DNA of 64,000 nucleotides from Eudoraea chungangensis (GCF_029360665.1 NZ_JARDUB010000003.1:1-64000); one strand, 5' to 3'; shown: positions 9,194 through 18,837, counted from the first letter of the stretch. A program made the numbers and translations. Notes: generated by a model not told the origin, from the sequence alone.

Positions 9194-9251
9194 AAAAATC
9201 AGCAGTGTTTACAACTTTTATTGCAGTTCAACTGATTTTTTCGGTACTTTG
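9194..9251 (+). promoter_or_regulatory. long hairpin and possible promoter before the LytTR regulator gene
   Basis: AAAAATCAG (9194-9202) can pair with CTGATTTTT (9232-9240). Just after it lies GGTACTTTGTCG, whose TACTTTG is one base short of the TAnnTTTG consensus. The hairpin could be an operator or an attenuator for the autoregulated LytTR gene. The rest of the 240-base gap shows nothing else. Confidence 0.3.
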
Positions 9252-9283
9252 TCGATGATTTAACCCCACAAATCAACCCATTT

Positions 9284-9976
9284 ATGAAACTAAGAAGTAT
9301 TGTTGTTGATGATTCATCTATGCAGCGTATGGCCGTTGCAAAATTAGTGAATAATCACCCTAACTTGGCATTAGTCGCTGACTACAGTAATGCCATTGAA
9401 GCAAAAAATGGTATCAAGAATAATGAAATTGACTTGATATTTTTGGATGTAGAGATGCCAATTATTAATGGTTTTGACCTACTAGAGTCCCTTGAAAATA
9501 GACCTCAGGTAATTTTAATCACTGGAAAGCCAGATTATGCCCTTAAGGCATTTGATTATGATGTAACCGATTATTTGCACAAGCCTATTACCATGGCAAG
9601 ATTTGATGCCTCCGTAAAACGTGCTGTTGCCAAGTATGAGCAAATGCATAAGGTTAACGAAGATGAGGAACATATCTTTGTAAAAAGTAATCTGAAGAAA
9701 AGGAAGGTTATTTTAAACGATATTAAATGGATAGAAGCTCTTGGTGACTATATTAAGCTTGTGACTGATGAAGCTAATATTGTAATATTGTCTACCATGA
9801 AGGCATTTGAAAAGCAATTACCGGAGGATAAATTTCTCCGTATACATAAGTCTTACATTGTAAACCTCGAAAAAATCGAGAAATTCAATAGCAAAAACGT
9901 AGAAGTAAGTGGAAGATCTATTCCACTTAGCCGAAATAAAAAGACAGAATTGGCAGAAGCCTTGAGTAATGTATAA
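9284..9976 (+). CDS. LytTR family response regulator (orphan)
   Basis: 230-residue transcriptional regulator. The receiver domain is residues 1-120, with the acidic pair in VVDDSSMQRMAV, the phospho-acceptor Asp in LIFLDVEMPIING (near 56) and the conserved Lys in DYLHKPITMARF (near 105). The LytTR DNA-binding domain is about 135-230 (IKWIEALGDYIKLVT, FLRIHKSYIVNLEKIEKF, IPLSRNKKTELAEAL). No sensor kinase is adjacent. In flavobacteria the partner is usually a LytS-type histidine kinase encoded elsewhere. LytTR proteins bind paired direct repeats, often in front of their own gene. It converges with priA with no gap between the stop codons. Confidence 0.92.
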   Translation: MKLRSIVVDDSSMQRMAVAKLVNNHPNLALVADYSNAIEAKNGIKNNEIDLIFLDVEMPIINGFDLLESLENRPQVILITGKPDYALKAFDYDVTDYLHKPITMARFDASVKRAVAKYEQMHKVNEDEEHIFVKSNLKKRKVILNDIKWIEALGDYIKLVTDEANIVILSTMKAFEKQLPEDKFLRIHKSYIVNLEKIEKFNSKNVEVSGRSIPLSRNKKTELAEALSNV

Positions 9977-12439
9977 TTAGAAATAATCTACATTGTAAAT
10001 TACGCGTACACTTCTGTACTGTGAAATAGCATCAAAAGAGTTTTGAATTCTTTTGATGTTTTTTTTGGTTTGTACTAAAGGAACTTTTTTTGGAATTTTT
10101 ATTAATAGATGCTTAATATACTGGTTTCGTATTCGTGATATAGCAGGATACTCTGGTCCCAGAACTTCGGCAGCGAGCAAGTTTCTTAAAGCCTGTGAAA
10201 ACCATAAAGAGGCTTCATTGAGCTTATTGTAGTCTTTGTGTTTAAAAGTAAGACGAATAATTCTATTATAAGGAGGGTATTTGAACTGAGATCGTTCGTA
10301 GAGTTGCTCCTTAAACATTCCTTCAAAATCTCCTGTTGTGACTTGTTTTAAAATTTGATGGTATGGATTATAGGTCTGAATTATGACCTTACCTCTTTTT
10401 TTTGTTCTTCCTGCTCTCCCTGAGACCTGTGTCAACATTTGAAAGGTTCGTTCATGAGCTCTGAAGTCAGGGAAATTCAAAAGAGAATCCGCATTCATGA
10501 TACCAACCAAGGTGACATTCCTAAAATCTAAGCCCTTCGTTAGCATTTGCGTTCCAACCAAAATGTCTAATTCTTGTGCTTCAAAAGCTTCTATAATTTT
10601 GGCATATGCATGTTTTCCCCTGGTTGTATCATAATCCATTCTTCCTACTTTTGCCTCTGGATACATACTTATCAGCTCTTGCTCTACCTGTTCGGTCCCA
10701 AATCCTTTTGTATCCAAGTCTTTGCTTCCGCAAGCCGGGCAGCTGACAGGAAGACTGATATGATAACTGCAGTAGTGACATCTGAGTTGACTTCGATTCC
10801 TGTGAAACGTTAGACTAACATCACAGTTGATGCACTGAGGACTATGTCCACAAAAATTACATTCTAATATAGGCGCAAAGCCTCTTCTATTCTGGAATAG
10901 TATTATTTGTGACTTTTCGGCAAGTGACGCTTCAATTTCAAGTCTTAGTCGTTCTGAGAAATGGCCCTGCATCCGCTTCTTCTTGCGCTGTTCCTGAATA
11001 TCCACCAGTTCCATTTCTGGCAATAGAACGTTGCCATATCTTCTGTCTATCTGTGCATAGCCATATTTTCCCTGTAATACATTGTGATAACTCTCAATAC
11101 TGGGGGTCGCCGAACCAAGTAGTATTTTAGAATTAAACAAATTTCCGAGTACGATGGCAGAATCTCTGGCATGGTACCTGGGAGCGGGGTCGAATTGTTT
11201 AAAAGATACTTCATGTTCTTCATCTATTATGATTAGCCCTAAATTTTTAAATGGTAAGAAAATTGAAGAGCGTGCCCCAAGGATAATCTGGGCTTTATCG
11301 GAATTATATAATACATTTTTCCAGATTTCCGCCTTTTCTTGTAAATTATACTTTGAGTGAAAAACTGCTATTTTTGGACCAAAATACTCTTCTAGCCTCC
11401 TAATTAATTGTGTAGTAATTGCAATCTCAGGGACCAAGTAAAGCGCTTGCTGTTTTTTTGCTATACATGATGCTATTAACTCTACGTAAATCTCAGTTTT
11501 CCCGGAAGAGGTCACTCCTTTTAAAAGTACCACTGGTTTATCCTTAAACTGTTGTTTAATTTCTAACAAAGCCCTGTTTTGATCGTCATTTAGTGTTTTT
11601 AGCGCAGATAATTCTTTAGATCCCTTATACTCAATTCTATCTCTCTGGACAGAGTATTCCTTAAATACCCCTTTTTTAAGCAGGGATTTAATTACGGCTC
11701 TACTTAAGTTACCCTCCTTCTCCAAATCTGCGAATTTAACTGGCTTTTTTGTAGAACCCTCTAATTGAAACAACATTAATACGGCCTGACTTTGTTTAGG
11801 GGCTCTTGCCAAAGAACGGAGTAGATCCTCTAATTTATCGTCTTCTTCATAGTCTTCACTAAGCTGCACATACTTCTCCATTTTAGGTTTGTAAAGCTCC
11901 TTTATTTCTTCCTGTACATGAATAATCCCCAGCTTTAGAAGTCTATTTAAAATCGGAAAGATATTTTTCTTATCTACTATATTTATAATATCCTCTACAA
12001 GTAAAGTTGGTTGATGCCTGAGGGCCTCTACCACCAGAAAGTCATCGTCTGGCAAAACCGACTCCTCTAAATTTTCCAAGCTAGTTAATTGAATGGATGT
12101 TTCACTTTCCAGAATAAACGTCTTTGGGATTGCAGCTCTAAAAACCTCTCCCAGAGAGCACATATAATATTCGGAAATCCAAAGCCAATGTTTTATTTGC
12201 GTATTGGTCACAACAGCTGTGGAATCCAAGATATCATGGATCGGCTTTGCTTCATAGGCCTGAGGCGGATTGTTATGGATTTCATAAACCAAGGCCGTGT
12301 ATATCTTACTCTTTCCAAAAGGTACAGCAACCCTAAAACCAGGGGCTAAGCTACTAGCCTCTTCCGCGGTAAGACTATAGGTAAAAAGCCTTTCAACGGG
12401 TATAGGCAAAATAACATTGGCAAATATTTTCATCTCCAT
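9977..12439 (-). CDS. priA: primosomal protein N', replication restart helicase
   Basis: 820-residue superfamily 2 DNA helicase that restarts stalled replication forks. The N-terminal DNA-binding domain is residues 1-110 (FANVILPIPVERLFTYSLT). Walker A is GVTSSGKTEIY near 309 and Walker B/DEEH is LIIIDEEHEVSFKQ near 403. The zinc-binding insertion has eight Cys (CNFCGHSPQCINC to CHYCSYHISLPVSCPACG, about 535-580). Motif VI is QVSGRAGRTKKRG near 675. The protein is full length. An ATG two codons inside (MKIFANVIL) is an equally likely start. It is followed downstream by the LytTR gene running the other way. Confidence 0.95.
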   Translation of the reverse strand: MEMKIFANVILPIPVERLFTYSLTAEEASSLAPGFRVAVPFGKSKIYTALVYEIHNNPPQAYEAKPIHDILDSTAVVTNTQIKHWLWISEYYMCSLGEVFRAAIPKTFILESETSIQLTSLENLEESVLPDDDFLVVEALRHQPTLLVEDIINIVDKKNIFPILNRLLKLGIIHVQEEIKELYKPKMEKYVQLSEDYEEDDKLEDLLRSLARAPKQSQAVLMLFQLEGSTKKPVKFADLEKEGNLSRAVIKSLLKKGVFKEYSVQRDRIEYKGSKELSALKTLNDDQNRALLEIKQQFKDKPVVLLKGVTSSGKTEIYVELIASCIAKKQQALYLVPEIAITTQLIRRLEEYFGPKIAVFHSKYNLQEKAEIWKNVLYNSDKAQIILGARSSIFLPFKNLGLIIIDEEHEVSFKQFDPAPRYHARDSAIVLGNLFNSKILLGSATPSIESYHNVLQGKYGYAQIDRRYGNVLLPEMELVDIQEQRKKKRMQGHFSERLRLEIEASLAEKSQIILFQNRRGFAPILECNFCGHSPQCINCDVSLTFHRNRSQLRCHYCSYHISLPVSCPACGSKDLDTKGFGTEQVEQELISMYPEAKVGRMDYDTTRGKHAYAKIIEAFEAQELDILVGTQMLTKGLDFRNVTLVGIMNADSLLNFPDFRAHERTFQMLTQVSGRAGRTKKRGKVIIQTYNPYHQILKQVTTGDFEGMFKEQLYERSQFKYPPYNRIIRLTFKHKDYNKLNEASLWFSQALRNLLAAEVLGPEYPAISRIRNQYIKHLLIKIPKKVPLVQTKKNIKRIQNSFDAISQYRSVRVIYNVDYF

Positions 12440-12491
12440 TCTTTAGGTAGCCGAAAGATTCTTAGTGTTTCACAGACAAATTAACAAAACA

Positions 12492-13454
12492 CTATTCGTG
12501 TTTTTTTCTCAAAAAGTTAAGCGTTGCATTTAATTCAAATCCCAACAAGAGTATATTGGAATTAAGCCATATATAAACCATCAAGATCATTAATCCGCCT
12601 AAGGCACCATAAAGCTCATTATATTTCGAGAAATTTTCAATATACACCCCAAACAAATACGAGGTTAACAAAAATAATAAGGTGGTCATTAAGGCTCCAT
12701 ATGAAAAGAATTTGGCTTCTTTTCCTTCATGGGTACCAAAGTAATACAACACTGCAGTTGTTAAATAAGACAAAACAACAAAAAACAGATACTTGCCTAA
12801 TTGTGCATTAAACAAGCTCCAATTGGAATATTCCTGTCCGGATGCTTGGGTTGTGAGTGTACCAAGGTATCCGAGAATATAAAACTCAAAATATACATAA
12901 CCGATAGCTCCAACTAAAAGTAAAACAGACAATAAAAAACCCACCATCAGAGCATAGGCATACTGTTTAAAAAAATTTCTTGTGAGTTTTATATGATAGG
13001 AGTATTCAAAACCGGCAAAAATTGAATTTACGCCATTGGTCATTAAAAAGATCGATAACAAAAAGGTGGAAGACAGTAAACCTCCCCTTTGTTGAAATTT
13101 AATTTGATTATATATTTCCTCAAAATAATCGCCGGTAGCAGAGGGTAAAAACGATTCTAAAAATAATAAAAACTGGTAGTCAAAGTTTTCATTGCCAACA
13201 CTGACATAGGGGATAACGAACGGGATAAGTGTAATTAGGAAAAGTAAAAGAGGAAACAGAGCCATAAAAAGACTAAAGGCAATTGAGCTGGCCCTTGTAG
13301 AAAGAGCTCCTTCAACTATACCAATGATGTACATCTCAATAAGATCGTATAGAGAAAGACCTTCAAAAGCATATAGTTTTACGCGTTTTAATAGTCTTAC
13401 GAACCAATTTATAATAGGAATCTTGTCTAATTTTGCCTCAATTTCTGCTGACAT
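12492..13454 (-). CDS. YihY/virulence factor BrkB family membrane protein
   Basis: 320-residue inner-membrane protein of the YihY/BrkB family. Six hydrophobic segments are visible (about 60-85, 135-160, 175-200, 220-240, 245-270 and 275-305). The family core is recognisable: ASSIAFSLFMALFPLLLFLI near 57 and YGALGGLMILMVYIWLNSNIL near 280. Despite old names such as RNase BN, these proteins are not nucleases; they are thought to be transporters, but the substrate is unknown. The stop of nadC upstream directly abuts the start here, so the two are likely cotranscribed. Confidence 0.85.
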   Translation of the reverse strand: MSAEIEAKLDKIPIINWFVRLLKRVKLYAFEGLSLYDLIEMYIIGIVEGALSTRASSIAFSLFMALFPLLLFLITLIPFVIPYVSVGNENFDYQFLLFLESFLPSATGDYFEEIYNQIKFQQRGGLLSSTFLLSIFLMTNGVNSIFAGFEYSYHIKLTRNFFKQYAYALMVGFLLSVLLLVGAIGYVYFEFYILGYLGTLTTQASGQEYSNWSLFNAQLGKYLFFVVLSYLTTAVLYYFGTHEGKEAKFFSYGALMTTLLFLLTSYLFGVYIENFSKYNELYGALGGLMILMVYIWLNSNILLLGFELNATLNFLRKKHE

Positions 13455-14312
13455 CTAAACGGCTTTTAGACTTAGATCTTTGTTATAAACAGAATGTGTT
13501 AGGGCTCCCGAGGATATGAAATCTACTCCGCATAGTGCATATTCTCTCAGGGTATCTTTGTTTATTCCGCCGGAAGACTCAGTAAGGCAACTTCCATTTA
13601 TAAGCCTTATCGCCTCTTTTGTATCCTCATAATTGAAATTATCTAAAAGAATTCTATAAACGCCCTCATTAGATAAAATCTCCTCTACCTCTTTCAGATT
13701 TCTTGCCTCTACAATAATTTTCAAATCTTTATTAGTCCTTTCTAAATAATTCATTGTTTTGGCTATTGCCAAACTTATTCCCCCTGCGAAATCTATATGG
13801 TTATCTTTCAGCATAATCATATCATAAAGAGCAAATCTATGGTTCTCTCCTCCCCCGATTTTAACAGCCCATTTTTCTAAAGCTCTAATACCTGGTGTAG
13901 TTTTTCTGGTGTCTAGTATCTTGGTTTGTGTGCCTTCCAAAAGTTTTACATATGTTCTGGTTTGTGTAGCTATTGCGCACATACGCTGCATTGCATTTAG
14001 AACAAGGCGCTCGGCTTTTAATATGGATTGAGAATTTCCAGAAACATAAAAGGCTATATCACCTACTTGTACCTCTGTACCATCTTGTAGCAATACTTCT
14101 ACTCTTAAATTTGCATCTATATATCTAAATGTCTGTATAGCAAAGTCGACCCCCGCTAAAACACAGTCCTCTTTTACTAGTAATTTGGCCTTGCCTTGCG
14201 CATCTTCAGGTATGCAAGCCAAGGAACTATGATCACCATCACCTACGTCTTCCCGAATTGCATTTGCAATAATTAAATCTATCTCTAATTGAAATTGTTC
14301 AGGTGATATCAT
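13455..14312 (-). CDS. nadC: nicotinate-nucleotide pyrophosphorylase (carboxylating)
   Basis: 285-residue quinolinate phosphoribosyltransferase, which makes nicotinate mononucleotide from quinolinate and PRPP in de novo NAD synthesis. Key features are NAIREDVGDGDHSSLACIP (N-terminus), ERLVLNAMQRMCAIAT, the active-site stretch LDTRKTTPGIRALEKWAVK, GGGENHRFALYDMIMLKDNH, and IIVEARNLKEVEEIL. I place the start at the ATG at 14312 (MISPEQFQLEIDL), the usual family N-terminus; an in-frame codon at 14357 would add 15 non-conserved residues. It is divergent from rlmH and directly followed by the YihY gene. Confidence 0.95.
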   Translation of the reverse strand: MISPEQFQLEIDLIIANAIREDVGDGDHSSLACIPEDAQGKAKLLVKEDCVLAGVDFAIQTFRYIDANLRVEVLLQDGTEVQVGDIAFYVSGNSQSILKAERLVLNAMQRMCAIATQTRTYVKLLEGTQTKILDTRKTTPGIRALEKWAVKIGGGENHRFALYDMIMLKDNHIDFAGGISLAIAKTMNYLERTNKDLKIIVEARNLKEVEEILSNEGVYRILLDNFNYEDTKEAIRLINGSCLTESSGGINKDTLREYALCGVDFISSGALTHSVYNKDLSLKAV

Positions 14313-14383
14313 TTTGCCTTTCTTAGATAGCACTAAATTAGTAAAAACTCCAGCCAAAATGGAATTTCAAATTATACAAATAG

Positions 14384-14391
14384 TAACTTTG
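14384..14391 (+). promoter_or_regulatory. TAACTTTG promoter element for rlmH
   Basis: TAACTTTG matches the TAnnTTTG consensus and ends five bases before the rlmH ATG, so the transcript would be leaderless or nearly so. Confidence 0.45.
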
Positions 14392-14395
14392 AAGC

Positions 14396-14869
14396 ATGCG
14401 AATAAAGATAATAGCCGTTGGGAAAACCGATCAGCCTGAATTGCAACAACTTATTGATTTGTATTTAAAAAGACTGGCCTTCTACGTAAAGATTGAATTG
14501 TTGGTTTTAAACGATGTAAAAAATAGCAAGAACTTATCTAATTTCGATCAGATGAACAAAGAAGCTGAACTTATATCCAAACATATTCAGAAGTCCGACA
14601 TGGTATTTATCTTGGATGAAAAGGGGAAGGAATACAGCTCCAAGGGTTTTGCCCAGCAACTCCAAAAAGTTATGAATATGGGAACTAAACAACTGGTGCT
14701 GATAATTGGAGGTCCATATGGATTTAGCCAGAATTTTAAGAAAAAAGCTAACGGCAGTATAAGCCTCTCCAAACTAACCTTTTCGCATCAAATGGTGCGT
14801 CTTTTTTTAGTTGAACAATTATACCGGGGATATAGTATACTCAACAATCAGCCTTACCATCACGAATAA
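14396..14869 (+). CDS. rlmH: 23S rRNA (pseudouridine1915-N3)-methyltransferase
   Basis: 157-residue SPOUT methyltransferase that methylates pseudouridine 1915 in helix 69 of 23S rRNA on the assembled ribosome. Typical start MRIKIIAVGKTDQPELQQL. The knot region contains VFILDEKGKEYSS and LVLIIGGPYGFS (near 102). The C-terminus HQMVRLFLVEQLYRGYSILN, ending NQPYHHE, is diagnostic and carries the conserved YHH. The length is exactly that of the family. It is divergent from nadC. Confidence 0.97.
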   Translation: MRIKIIAVGKTDQPELQQLIDLYLKRLAFYVKIELLVLNDVKNSKNLSNFDQMNKEAELISKHIQKSDMVFILDEKGKEYSSKGFAQQLQKVMNMGTKQLVLIIGGPYGFSQNFKKKANGSISLSKLTFSHQMVRLFLVEQLYRGYSILNNQPYHHE

Positions 14870-14889
14870 GACTGCATTGTTTAAAACAC

Positions 14890-16782
14890 CTAATATAGTA
14901 CTCGGAATTTGATGGTATTTTCTACCTTTTTCAAGGCTTTTACTACCTCTTTGTTATAGTCCTTATCTATATCCGTAATTACATAGCCAACTTCACTATC
15001 GGTAGATAGATATTGTCCTGCAATATTCATTTCGTAGGTGGCCAGAACCTCATTAATTTTAGCCATTATTCCGGGAACGTTTTTATGAATATGTAAGAAA
15101 CGATGCGCATTCGTTTGTTTTGGCAATCTAATGTTTGGAAAATTCACTGCATCCACCGTATTTCCAGAATTAACATAGTACATTATCTTATTGGGCACAA
15201 AATCTGCAATATCCCTTTGTGCTTCTTCAGTACTTCCACCTATATGCGGTGTTAAGATGACGTTAGGGATTCCCTGTAATGCAGTTATAAATGAACCATT
15301 TGTTTTTGGTTCTTCTGGAAAAACATCTACGGCGGCACCAGAAAGTCTACCTCCCTTTAATGCAGTTACTAAGGCTGGGATATCTACAACAAAGCCTCTG
15401 GATAGATTTATGAGAATTGCCCCTACACGCATTTGATTAAACTCGCGTTCTCCGATAAAGTTGATATTTGCTTTATTATCATCCAGGTGCAGTGAAATAA
15501 TATCGGAAACGTTTAACAAGTCTTCCAAAGTTTCACATTTTACCGCATTTCCCATTGCAAGGCGATCTTCAATATCATAATAATAAACCCTCATGCCCAT
15601 TGCTTCGGCAAGAACAGAAAGTTGTTTTCCAATATTTCCATAGCCGACAATACCTAAATTCTTGCCTCTAATTTCTTTAGAATTACTTGCTGTCTTATTC
15701 CATTGCCCTTGATGTAATTCGGTACTCCTGGGGAAAATATTTCGAATTAGCATAATCATTTGTCCTACTGCTAATTCTACTACAGAGCGCGTATTACTAT
15801 AGGGTGCATTGAAAACAACAACCCCTTTCTTTTTAGCATATTCCAAATCTATCTGGGTAGTACCTATGCAGAAGGCTCCGACAACTAGTAGTTTGTCAGC
15901 AGCATCCAACACGTTGGAAGTAAGCTTAGTTTTTGAACGAATTCCCAAAACATGAACCCCCTTAATTCGTTCTATTAACTCCTTCTCAGACAAACTGTGA
16001 TCAACCAATTCTACAGAAAACCCGTCCTTAGATAGATTGTCAAAAGCAGCTGGATGAACATTTTCGAGTAAAAGTATTTTTATTCTATTTTTAGGATAAG
16101 ATAAGTTTCTGGGTAAATCATTTACAAAAAGAAACTCATCTAAATTTGGAGCAACATGATCAGCATTGTCGGCTGCTTTATCTCTGTGTACATTTTCGGT
16201 ATATGCAAAGAATTTATGCGCTATCCCAGCTTCACGCATTACATAGTCGCTATAGCCATCCCCTATGACCTGTACTTCTCCATCAAGGTCTAACCTTCTT
16301 AAACATTCTATCTTCCCGTTATGCGTAGCCAAAACATTCTCCTTATCGAACCCAACGATATTTCCTAGATCATCAAAACTAAAGGTATTTGCAAAAACTC
16401 TTTCCGAAGGAATATTGTAGTCTTTTACAATTGGATCAATAAATTCTTTAAAACCACAAGAAATGACATATATATCTTCTGAATACTTTTCAAAAAACTC
16501 CTTATTAGATTCTATGGATTTAGATATCTTCTGTCTCAGTTCTTCCACGAGAGGATCTAAATGATCTTTGTGCGCCTTTAATAAATTTATTCTTCGCTCT
16601 AAGGATTCGGTAAACGAAATGTCCCCATCAATCCCTAAATTCGTTATTTCTTGTATTTCATGTATTACCTGATCTCTATTAGCTTTACCTTGTAAGGTCA
16701 TCTCGGCCAAAACATCCAGTGCTTCTACCCTAGTTAAGGTACTATCAAAATCAAATACGTATTTTCTGCCTACATCTAACAT
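14890..16782 (-). CDS. serA: fused phosphoserine phosphatase / D-3-phosphoglycerate dehydrogenase
   Basis: 630-residue two-enzyme protein for serine synthesis. The first 205 residues are a HAD phosphatase of the SerB type: FDFDSTLTRVEALDVLAEM (DxDxT motif I), YVISCGFKEFIDP (motif II) and VQVIGDGYSDYVM (motif IV). About residues 230-540 are a 3-phosphoglycerate dehydrogenase: LGIVGYGNIGKQLSVLAEAM (Rossmann glycines) and LTPHIGGSTEEAQRDIADF (catalytic His). The last 80 residues are an ACT domain (HKNVPGIMAKINEVLATY), the likely serine sensor. I start at the ATG at 16782 (MLDVGRKYVFDFDST); a further 22 codons upstream are open but not family-like. All catalytic motifs are intact, so both activities are plausible. 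Confidence 0.9.
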   Translation of the reverse strand: MLDVGRKYVFDFDSTLTRVEALDVLAEMTLQGKANRDQVIHEIQEITNLGIDGDISFTESLERRINLLKAHKDHLDPLVEELRQKISKSIESNKEFFEKYSEDIYVISCGFKEFIDPIVKDYNIPSERVFANTFSFDDLGNIVGFDKENVLATHNGKIECLRRLDLDGEVQVIGDGYSDYVMREAGIAHKFFAYTENVHRDKAADNADHVAPNLDEFLFVNDLPRNLSYPKNRIKILLLENVHPAAFDNLSKDGFSVELVDHSLSEKELIERIKGVHVLGIRSKTKLTSNVLDAADKLLVVGAFCIGTTQIDLEYAKKKGVVVFNAPYSNTRSVVELAVGQMIMLIRNIFPRSTELHQGQWNKTASNSKEIRGKNLGIVGYGNIGKQLSVLAEAMGMRVYYYDIEDRLAMGNAVKCETLEDLLNVSDIISLHLDDNKANINFIGEREFNQMRVGAILINLSRGFVVDIPALVTALKGGRLSGAAVDVFPEEPKTNGSFITALQGIPNVILTPHIGGSTEEAQRDIADFVPNKIMYYVNSGNTVDAVNFPNIRLPKQTNAHRFLHIHKNVPGIMAKINEVLATYEMNIAGQYLSTDSEVGYVITDIDKDYNKEVVKALKKVENTIKFRVLY

Positions 16783-16979
16783 ACTTCTTGAAAATTTTGC
16801 ATGTAAAAGTAAAAATTTATTTAATCCAACAAGTTTAAAGTAGATCAAAAATAGACTAAGTTATTAAAGATATCGAGCAACTCGTCAATTATAACAAATG
16901 AGGACATAAATTGCTTTTAATTAAACAAACACTTGTTAAATCAAAACTGTTTTTGTTAACAGCGAACTATCCCGCTATT

Positions 16980-18134
16980 TCAATATCCAATAACTTCTTT
17001 AATAAAGTCTGTTTCTGCTTGGGAATAAGGCGAGCCATCCGGTCTTAGGATGTCATGATGCCAGACATCTGGTTCGTGTACAAAGCTAGAATCCCAGCTA
17101 ATCCAGGGGTATATGGTATTGGTTTTGCCGGCCACAAAACCCCAGTTGATTGCTGCTATTTTCTCTTTCTTAAATATGGGTAAGATTGTTTCGAAGGTGT
17201 TCCCTACTCCTCTGGCTAAATACTCTGTACACAAAATTGGTCTGCCGTAATTTTGCAACTCCTTTATTTTAGTCTTAACCTTAACCGAATCCCCATCATA
17301 GGCATGAAAAGATATTACGTCTGAATGTTCCACCATAAATCTATCTAATTTGGAAAGACTATCCGGGTTTCCCCAATTGGCAATATTTCCCTTCCAAATA
17401 CCTGCAGTAAGAGGTTGGGATGGCTTAACCTCTCTGACCCAATGCACAACTTTTTTAAGCAGTGCCAAAGAGTAGATATGTTTGTTTGGTACTTCAAGTG
17501 CTTTGCGCCCCGGTTGTTGAGCAACATTATCGGGCTCATTATATACATCCCAAACAACAACTCTAGGATCATTGGCAAACTTGGAAACAACTCCTTGGAT
17601 ATAAGGTTTTAATTCATTATGCCGACTACTGTCTCTTAGTATTTCCGCTCCGGGGGCTTGCACCCAACCCGAATTATGCACACGAACTATCGGTTCTGGC
17701 TGCTTACCCAACTTGGGTACGGGATGCCATACATCGTCTAAAAGGACAAACATGGTTTTTATTTGGTATTTATTGGCTAGGGTTAAATAAGTGTTTAGTC
17801 TATCTAAAAAACCTATGGAGTCTTGTTTCCAAAGCAGGTTGTGTAAATACACCCTATGCAAATTCATACCCAGTTCGGCAGACCATTTTAATTCTCTCTC
17901 GATTGTTTTCGGGTCAAAAGTTGTTTCTTGCCAAAATTCCAATTGATTGATGGAGGTACTGGGATTAAAATTTGACCCAACAAACCAAGGTTGCTCGTTG
18001 TACCAGTCCCATGCCTTTTCCTTGGACCAACGATAATTATTTTCACTAGAGTTGACCTTGTGGCTTTCTTTTTTTAAATCGCCACATGCCAACACAATCA
18101 GGCAAACTAGGCTTAAACAGCAGATAGTTTTCAT
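16980..18134 (-). CDS. secreted lipoprotein glycoside hydrolase, cellulase-like (clan GH-A, GH5-type)
   Basis: 384-residue lipoprotein. The signal peptide ends in the lipobox LIVLACGDLKK (Cys near residue 17). The rest is a clan GH-A TIM barrel: LGMNLHRVYLHNLLW near 90, the general acid/base Glu in VVWDVYNEPDN near 205, and the likely nucleophile Glu in ILCTEYLARGVG near 305. In flavobacteria such proteins are often annotated as beta-1,4-xylanase or cellulase; the substrate cannot be read here. It stands alone, without SusCD genes, four bases downstream of the DUF3307 gene. The gap 16783-16979 above it is AT-rich with no visible feature. Confidence 0.8.
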   Translation of the reverse strand: MKTICCLSLVCLIVLACGDLKKESHKVNSSENNYRWSKEKAWDWYNEQPWFVGSNFNPSTSINQLEFWQETTFDPKTIERELKWSAELGMNLHRVYLHNLLWKQDSIGFLDRLNTYLTLANKYQIKTMFVLLDDVWHPVPKLGKQPEPIVRVHNSGWVQAPGAEILRDSSRHNELKPYIQGVVSKFANDPRVVVWDVYNEPDNVAQQPGRKALEVPNKHIYSLALLKKVVHWVREVKPSQPLTAGIWKGNIANWGNPDSLSKLDRFMVEHSDVISFHAYDGDSVKVKTKIKELQNYGRPILCTEYLARGVGNTFETILPIFKKEKIAAINWGFVAGKTNTIYPWISWDSSFVHEPDVWHHDILRPDGSPYSQAETDFIKEVIGY

Positions 18135-18138
18135 TAGG

Positions 18139-18837
18139 TCAAGTATTTGAAGTGTAAAGTATTCCTGTCATCAATGCCATACCAAAGCTTAATAAGGTAC
18201 CTATAAGAATATACTCTGTTAGTTTTCTATTATTTGTTTCCTTTAAGTCGTTAAATCGGAACACCGATTTAGCGGCAATCAAGAATCCTATTGCCTCCCA
18301 TCTGCCCATTACAATAAATACAAAAACAAAAAGTCGTTCCAATATACCAATATACTTGCCGGCGTTTTGTAGAGATTTATGATCAAGACTTATTTGTTTT
18401 GACATACGTTCTAAAAGCACATTCATTATTATCGATGCCGGATATGTTACAAATACTAAAGCCGTGACAAGGGCCCAGTTGATGTGATGGTACAAATAAA
18501 GGGAATGCTCTAAAAGATTGGAGTGATATGCGCATAGGTATAAAACCAGAAGGTGTAAGCATTGATCTAGTAAAAATGGTATTGCCTGTTTATGAAAGAG
18601 GGGGGCTGTATACAGCTTTAAAATATCTATCAGCAAATGTGATCCCGCTATGATAAGAGCAATTTTCCAATACTTTATATTCCCCAAAAGAAGAAGGGTC
18701 AGGGTAAAATGAATTAAAATATGGAAATACAGGTATTTTGATTTTATTTTATGCACTTCTTTATGTACAACCCATTTTTTTGGTTGAAAAACAAAATCGC
18801 CTAAAATATGGGCAAGAAGAAGTTTAGTAATAAGCAT
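18139..18837 (-). CDS. DUF3307 family membrane protein (SatD partner)
   Basis: 232-residue inner-membrane protein with about six hydrophobic segments (near 1-15, 42-60, 63-80, 95-112, 120-140, 168-190 and 212-228). It starts MLITKLLLAHILGDFVFQPK, the conserved DUF3307 N-terminus with an HxxxDF motif. It also carries SHLLIDILKLY, a second conserved His/Asp cluster in the membrane. Function unknown. Its ATG overlaps the SatD stop by one base, showing tight coupling; the SatD/DUF3307 pair recurs in many Bacteroidota. The conserved in-membrane polar residues suggest an enzyme or transporter rather than a passive anchor, which is inference. Confidence 0.8.
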   Translation of the reverse strand: MLITKLLLAHILGDFVFQPKKWVVHKEVHKIKSKYLYFHILIHFTLTLLLLGNIKYWKIALIIAGSHLLIDILKLYTAPLFHKQAIPFLLDQCLHLLVLYLCAYHSNLLEHSLYLYHHINWALVTALVFVTYPASIIMNVLLERMSKQISLDHKSLQNAGKYIGILERLFVFVFIVMGRWEAIGFLIAAKSVFRFNDLKETNNRKLTEYILIGTLLSFGMALMTGILYTSNT

